Below are positions 58,895-64,000 of a DNA stretch of 64,000 bases, one piece after another (positions within the stretch are counted from its first letter, which is position 1; each line of letters starts with the position of its first letter). This stretch comes from Cyclina sinensis. Taxonomy: Eukaryota; Mollusca; Bivalvia; Venerida; Veneridae. The notes under the pieces are model-generated. The model did no database searches. It had not been told where the DNA came from and saw only the letters and a program-made list of their open reading frames with translations. The position numbers and the translations under genes were made by a program. Where the stretch lies: NCBI GenBank assembly GCA_012932295.1, contig JAAONU010000004.1, forward strand, positions 13,301,773 to 13,365,772, in the 5' to 3' direction.

Positions 58895-61800
58895 CTAAAA
58901 AATAAGTTTTATGTAGACAAAAATACATTGACAAATTAATTTGTATCGACACTCAAAAACAAGAAAGTCAGTGATAACAGTACAGAATCTTATATATTAA
59001 TTTGTAGTAATATCTTGCAAAGGAAGTTTTGTGCTTGTATCTTCTTTTTGATTTTTTTTCATGAAACATACCTTGTTCTTTCTTTTGTCCACATGACCCA
59101 TCCAACACAATAATGTCCGAGCACTTCTTGATACCACAGAACTCCCATTTCTTTTTCGGATCTGTCGTGAAACACCATGGAGCTCCTTTAGACCCATCTG
59201 GATCCCTGCAAAATGCCTCAGCTAACTGGACGGAATAATCAGGGAACATATCATCCTGGCGGAATCTGGAAAGTACAGTACAAATTTCTTACCTTACTAT
59301 CAACGGTAGGCTATGCAGTGTTTCGTGCATAAAACAGTTGTTCCAATACCGTGCGGAATAGTTATGTGACAATCGTTGTAACGGATAAAAATAAGTGCCA
59401 GCGCCATTTTTTTTCTCGGTCGATTATTGTAATCTAAGTCCATAAGCATAGTTATTTCAGTTAAAGACAATTTTAGTGTTCCATATACCATGGATAATGA
59501 CTAGCACACCTGAAACATGCAGCCAGAATATTTTGGAAAAAGCCATTAAACTGTTACCTATGTCTGTAATGGTTCTTGTGTGTCCCAGCGCTGACATAGA
59601 CGGCCACTACTAGTACACATCCTATGTCCCACATATTCCATCGACCTTCCCTCTTCGTAACATTCGGACACTAGATTGTGTTATGAATCATTAGTTACGT
59701 ATATCATTTATAGTTTGAACGGGCAGTAGGTGCTAAATGCGAATAAGTTAACAATCTCAGTGTAAATAAATCTGGAAGTATCATCTATTCCACCTCAGAC
59801 TGATCAAGTAGTGTGGCATCGGAGGGAAAAGTAGCTTGAGCATTACTTGTTAATGAATTAAAATCAACAATAGTAAAATAATTATAATTCTAAGTTGTAT
59901 TTAATATGAATCTTGTAAAATGTTACACCATTCGGATATGATTGTTTGTCTAAAGTTTCCGTCGGCCCACTCTTGCACCTTAATCGTTGTGAGGTTAAAA
60001 AGAAAATATACCGTCACTTCCAGTTTGTTCATTACCTTTAAAAGCGTTTGTTTAGAGAAACTGGTGATATGTTAAGAGATCGAAAATTTTCATTTTTCTT
60101 TTTTTATTAGGAAATAACTTTTCGTTATTACAAAATCATATTTCTTAGATACGAATTATAGTCTGTAGTTAAAACGAACCGGAAAAAAAATTACGTCATT
60201 TAAGAAAGTAAAAATGTGCGGTGTCATCACAAACCACAAACTTCGATTGTAATTAAACAAACCACAAACTTCGATTGTAACTAAAGTTGCAAATTACAAT
60301 GTAAAACCTGTTTGTTTCTTTTTTTTTAAATGCACAGAAGCAGCAACACACTTTGTTGTGGTAGATGCCTATTTAAAACAAATGGTAGTTTCCTTTCTGA
60401 AGTTTTCTGGTACGCTTTGTATATGTCCATTGAAAATAAGATACATGAAATAATCTTACTGGCGCATGATATTGACGGCTTTGACCAGGTACCATTCTCC
60501 AAACACAATTCCACTGGGCAGTACTTTATCATTGCTCGAGGAAAACCTGAATACAATTAAAGGCATACGTTTTAATACAACCAAATAATGGTAGCAATAT
60601 ATAGCAACATATATGTGCCTTTGATATAATATCATCATATTGTCTGTAATATATATAATTATTTGCAGTAGGCAGCCTCTAAAATTTACCAGGCATGCAG
60701 CACCCCTAGCAAACGGTGTTATACGGGCAGAAGGCACCCTATAAAATTTACCAGGAATACAAATATGTTCAGCAAACCCTAGCAAACGGTGTTAATGTTT
60801 CATTTCAATATTGAGCTAAACATAGCAACATATTTTGTTCTACAAAACATATAAACTGAGGCAAAACTGTGATATAACTAAGTCTTACCAAGACTTGTAC
60901 GAAAGTGATAATAGTTAAACAGAAACGTATAACCACTGTTTGAAACCTAAGTAACCAAATAGCCATCTAAGTTCTACTTTTTGACGTAATCGTATTTCTC
61001 CACACAAAATGCAATACATACGCTGTGACTAAAATGATAGACGTGTATTGTAGGATGTTACCAAGTACAAAACAGACATGAGCCGCTTTTTTATCAGAAA
61101 TCATTTAAAAATGACATACATATTGTTCGTGCTCAAGCTAGTTATTACTCTAAACTCCTACCATACCTTTTATAAGTGAAGTGCACGAGTATTCTATGGT
61201 GTTTTTCGACGCAAATATTTCAGTGCACGTACGTCGCGGATCATCTGAAAGGAGCTTCATCTGGGGCCCTAGGCAATCAGCTGAATAAGGCATAAATATA
61301 CATGTGACATGACGTGATATAATGTGCGTGTGATGTGATGTAAGGTGATATATCTGAGATGTGTTTGGGCTGTATTGTGTTTTGCTGTGATATGTCTAAC
61401 TGTCAAATGTTGTTCTGCTTTGAGCTGCTTTGCTCTGCATTGCGTTGCGATGCGATGTTATGCAATGCAGTGCAGTGCAATGCGTTGTAATAATAAACTT
61501 GATGAGACTGTATGTGATCAAATAAAACCAAAATGTTAAGACAAATTATTCAATGATTTTTATTTATTGTTTACAAACCGACATGAAACGGAAACAGAGT
61601 TTTCTCCAAAAGAGGTTTCGTGATGTCTTTAAATTCTTAACAAGTTCAACTTACTACTGCCAACAGTCAGACTATAGTTGGCAGGCAAATTCTTGCAACT
61701 TTGGGATGACTGCTTCCTTGGTTCATACCAGTACTTACGCCGAAAGTGAGGACTGTGGAATGTCACTGGAGACTCTAATCTCTGGTGGGATTCGAACCAG

Positions 61801-63102
61801 CAACCTCCGAATCAGGATTCCTGCACTCTTACCCCTCGACCAGCGTCTCCGCTTCTAACGTGTGGCAAGTATTCAAGTATAAAGTAAACCAAAGGCAGTT
61901 TTTCATTTCCCTGATCAAACCCAACAAGAAAATGCGCATTTCATTTATCAGAATAAAAAAAGTTATTTTTAAGATAACTCACCAAGGACGCTCGTGACCG
62001 GAAACAGAAAAATAGCAATGACGTCGAGTGGCTGAAAATGCGATTAAATAAAATCTCTATATTAACACAAGACAAAAAGAAATGCAAATACAAGTAAAAG
62101 CAAAATTCTACAAGTGATATAACTCGTTTTTTATGGGAATATAGATCGCCACGAGGTCTAGAGTTGAAGGTGATTGAATGGCCAAGCCGTTCTCTGGACT
62201 TGGTCTTGATGTGACCAGTTAGTAAACCGCTGTATAGTGACAAGGGAAATTGTTTGCCTGACGGGCGACAGTGCAATGGGCAGAAATCGAGAGTAGTTGA
62301 GTTTCTTGACAGGGTGTCACAGAAGCTTGGGTTTAATACTTTAATAACACAAATTCTACAGTAACTTAAATTATACCGCGTACAAACGAATTTCCTGATA
62401 CCAGTTTCACAGACTTTTTTCTTTTAACATAACAGGAAAAACGCAAGCAAATACGCAAATAATCCATTATATTAACTTTCCTTTTTTTTCTTACTTTTTC
62501 AAAATTATACAAAAACAGCAAATGACGAAACTGCATATTAAGAAGAAAAAAAAATAAAAAAGATCTTTTAAAAACAGCAACTCGCCTGAAACATCCTGTG
62601 TTTTCGTATCCTTTCACCAGCACAAACATTAAAATGTCTGCTTTTGCAAGCATGTTGACACTAAATCTGTTCTATACTACAGAAGATGTCCGAAGTGTGC
62701 CGAACCAATAAAACTCGCGCATTAAATCTTATAATTTCTTCAGTTGACTCTTTTATTGCGTTGTACTCTCTTTGCATTATGTGACGTCTGATTGAGGCAT
62801 TGAGACTTTGACAATCAACAGTATTGACTACCTTGCTGATTACAACATGTTTCTTTACACTTGGTCTTTCGCTTGCGATTGTGAAGGAGACGATAAAACT
62901 CGAATTCGCTTAATAAAGACATTTCCTTTTCTAAAATAATTGTTATAAAGACGTTTATTTTAAACAACGAAACGGATACACAATAGTTAATTTATAGCTT
63001 TACTTCTCTTTTTATGCATATTGGCAAAAACGGTTTTACGACTTGCGATTTCCGCATAAAGAACTTGAGAATGATCAGAGAGCAACGGACACTCAATCCA
63101 TC
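58566..63102 (-). CDS. Sushi-kringle-PAN extracellular protein, disrupted (5' end missing)
   Basis: Proposed exons in order of transcription are 63102-63043 (tentative), 61244-61167, 60546-60460, 59670-59558, 59265-59072 and 58894-58566. They encode a sushi (CCP) domain over two or three exons, a kringle split over two exons and a C-terminal PAN/apple domain ending KLCHL. All junctions agree in phase except between the two kringle exons, where the first ends in an in-frame TAG and is one base out of phase with the second. Domain content suggests an extracellular binding protein. No protease domain follows, because PAN ends the protein. The gene may be a pseudogene, a carrier of a loss allele, or affected by a base error. 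Upstream exons, including the signal peptide, lie outside or were not found. Confidence 0.6.
59072..59265 (-). CDS. Kringle domain, second half
   Basis: The acceptor is gtactttccag and the donor gaacaag|gtatgt. Phase 2 in and 1 out. [20 protein letters not shown], then [20 protein letters not shown] and EFCGIKKCS match the conserved kringle C-terminal half ([18 protein letters not shown]). A linker [10 protein letters not shown] follows. Confidence 0.85.
59558..59670 (-). pseudogene. Kringle domain, first half, ending in TAG
   Basis: The acceptor is acacaatctag, phase 1 in. It reads [20 protein letters not shown] then [16 protein letters not shown], the conserved kringle N-terminal half (CY, SGxxCQxWDxQxP). 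The only donor, acatag|gtaaca, makes the last codon TAG and leaves phase 0, while the next exon needs phase 2. One base fewer before the GT would restore an ordinary kringle junction. The rest of the exon shows no decay. Confidence 0.65.
60224..60290. repeat. Two-copy 30-bp repeat
   Basis: aaaccacaaacttcgattgt followed by 'aattaaac' occurs twice in tandem (second copy 'aactaaag'). Confidence 0.8.
60460..60546 (-). CDS. Sushi domain, second half
   Basis: The acceptor is aattgtattcag and the donor gcca|gtaaga. 87 nt, phase 1 on both sides, encoding [20 protein letters not shown] then WSKPSISCA. The ending CxxNGTWSxPxxxC is the sushi C-terminal signature. A longer overlapping frame (60456-60785) is a shadow. 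Confidence 0.6.
60661..60793. repeat. Two-copy duplication
   Basis: 'aaatttaccaggcatgcagc' ... 'ctagcaaacggtgtta' recurs as 'aaatttaccaggaataca' ... 'ctagcaaacggtgtta'. It lies just upstream of the sushi second-half exon, in the intron. Confidence 0.75.
61167..61244 (-). CDS. Sushi domain, first half
   Basis: The acceptor is agctcctttcag and the donor aaaag|gtatgg. 78 nt, phase 1 on both sides. It reads [20 protein letters not shown] then TSLIK, matching the sushi pattern ...xVxYxC...G, and joins the next exon as IKG-FPRA. An alternative acceptor (exon from 61268) is also in phase and would add eight residues. Confidence 0.55.
61280..61500. repeat. Low-complexity ATG/TGC-rich stretch
   Basis: Degenerate short repeats such as gtgatgtgatgtaaggtgat and gcgatgcgatgttatgcaat. 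No function apparent. Confidence 0.6.
61640..61860 (-). mobile_element. tRNA-derived SINE
   Basis: The minus strand has gacgctggtcgaggggtaag (A box) and gctggttcgaatcccacc (perfect B box) 45 nt apart. It is followed by 'agtctccagtgacattccac', shared with the SINE near 43,920. The ends do not form an acceptor stem, so it is not a tRNA gene. Confidence 0.7.
61861..63040. other. No gene seen
   Basis: AT-rich. Frames at 61,941-62,276 and 62,366-62,653 on the minus strand lack domains and splice context. It is probably an intron of the sushi-kringle-PAN gene. Confidence 0.35.
63043..63102 (-). CDS. Possible upstream sushi exon
   Basis: The acceptor ttttttttctttgcag is strong; the donor gcaa|gtcgta is weak. 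60 nt, phase 1 on both sides. [19 protein letters not shown] would supply the first sushi Cys before the 61244 exon. It could also be a chance match. Confidence 0.3.
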
Positions 63103-63398
63103 CTGCAAAGAAAAAAAACCGGTTTTCTGCCGTGAAAAATCGTGAAAACTTGGCTATGTCGTAAAGTGTTAGCGTTAAATAAAATTGTGACATAGGGAAA
63201 ATAATATTCTACTGGGGATATAAAAGAACCATGTCAAAACATAAATATGACATAAATTTTGTCAACAATGTCTAGGTCATCCGTTCGGGAAAAGTTGGAA
63301 GAGACCAAATGGTGACGTCAACAAAAAAAATGTTTTTTATTTAACAAGAGGAAATGTGTACAAACTCTTTAGAAGAACTATCACTGAAAGATGACAGT

Positions 63399-63830
63399 GC
63401 CCCCGAAGTGGTGCTTTGACCTTTGAGCAGAGGACCAGATGAAGATAAATTGTAGATTTTTCAAAACAATTGGACTTTTTGACATTTGACTACAAGGTCA
63501 AGGTAATTTAGGTGTCAATGTAAAAAAATATCTGTCATTGGAAAATCTCTGCAAACATGAACTACTGTAAATATGTTGAATAATAAGGGTGTTATGGTTA
63601 ATATTAAGTATTTCTGACTATATGACCTTCGAGGTCAAGGTTATTCAGGGGTCAAGGTCAAATAAATATATGTCCGTGGCTAGAATTGTACAAAGGCGTG
63701 TTTTTTTTTCAGATATGAAGTAAATCCATTTACTAACAAGGAAGTTATGGGCAATGTTAAAATTTTCAAACGGAATGACGGACTGACAGCTGGAGAGTTC
63801 AAAAACTATATCCCCTCTTTCGGGGGCAAA
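63399..63830. mobile_element. TIR element, tgcccccgaa...ttcgggggca
   Basis: gtgcccccgaagtgg at the left and ctttcgggggcaaa at the right are inverted. Inside is 'aaggtcaaggtaatttaggt' / 'gaggtcaaggttattcaggg' duplicated, and 'cggaatgacggactgacagc' near the right end. It is the same family as the element starting at 18,653. No transposase frame. Confidence 0.65.
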
Positions 63831-64000
63831 AAAATAATCAAACTAAAAACCATTTATACGTGATGTCTTAAGACATCATTCTCCCAACTCAGTCAAAATT
63901 AATTTTATGTTAAAATATAAGCTCAAATTACAGAACTGTGTTATGTAGGAATTTTGATTATCATCTATGAGTATATCCAGTAAAAAACAGAGAAGATGAA

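Noticed and set aside
60330..60785. Plus-strand 76-codon and minus-strand 109-codon frames
   Set aside because: They overlap the sushi second-half exon in other frames and lack domains.

Overview
The window is eukaryotic and most likely from a bivalve mollusc. It is AT-rich, has spliced genes with mostly phase-1 introns between extracellular domain exons, and carries tRNA-derived SINEs and terminal-inverted-repeat elements of the kinds common in bivalve genomes (those beginning near agctcacctg, gtgtcgccc and tgcccccgaa). No species can be fixed from the sequence alone. All gene models were spliced by eye from reading frames and splice consensus, without transcripts.

Layout. (1) Positions 1 to about 31,950 hold no gene I can support. 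They form a diverged tandem triplication of a unit of roughly 10 kb (copies near 1-9,990, 9,990-20,160 and 20,160-31,950), and each unit is itself built of about three repeats of 1.5-3 kb. Later events are copy-specific: a 58-bp array in copy 1, a 24-bp minisatellite in copy 2, a C/T-rich minisatellite in copy 3, and several mobile-element insertions. (2) About 32,461-37,725, plus strand: 3' part of a single-pass membrane protein gene, with extracellular exons, a transmembrane exon, and a long tail with three ITIM-like tyrosine motifs, a YxN site and a proline run. (3) 37,726-44,600: intergenic, with SINE and repeat fragments. (4) 44,634-51,926, plus strand: a seemingly complete seven-exon gene for a secreted protein of 628 residues with three von Willebrand factor A (VWA) domains, the third lacking the metal-site motif. 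(5) 52,000-58,300: intergenic repeats. (6) 58,566 to about 63,100, minus strand: 3' part of a gene encoding a sushi (CCP) domain, a kringle and a C-terminal PAN/apple domain. It has an in-frame TAG and a one-base surplus at the junction of the two kringle exons. (7) To 64,000: repeats.

The three genes all encode surface or secreted modular proteins. The sequence shows no regulatory or physical link between them beyond proximity. The points most worth checking are the ITIM-bearing receptor tail and its frame-dependent splicing, the nested triplication just upstream of it, and the broken kringle junction.
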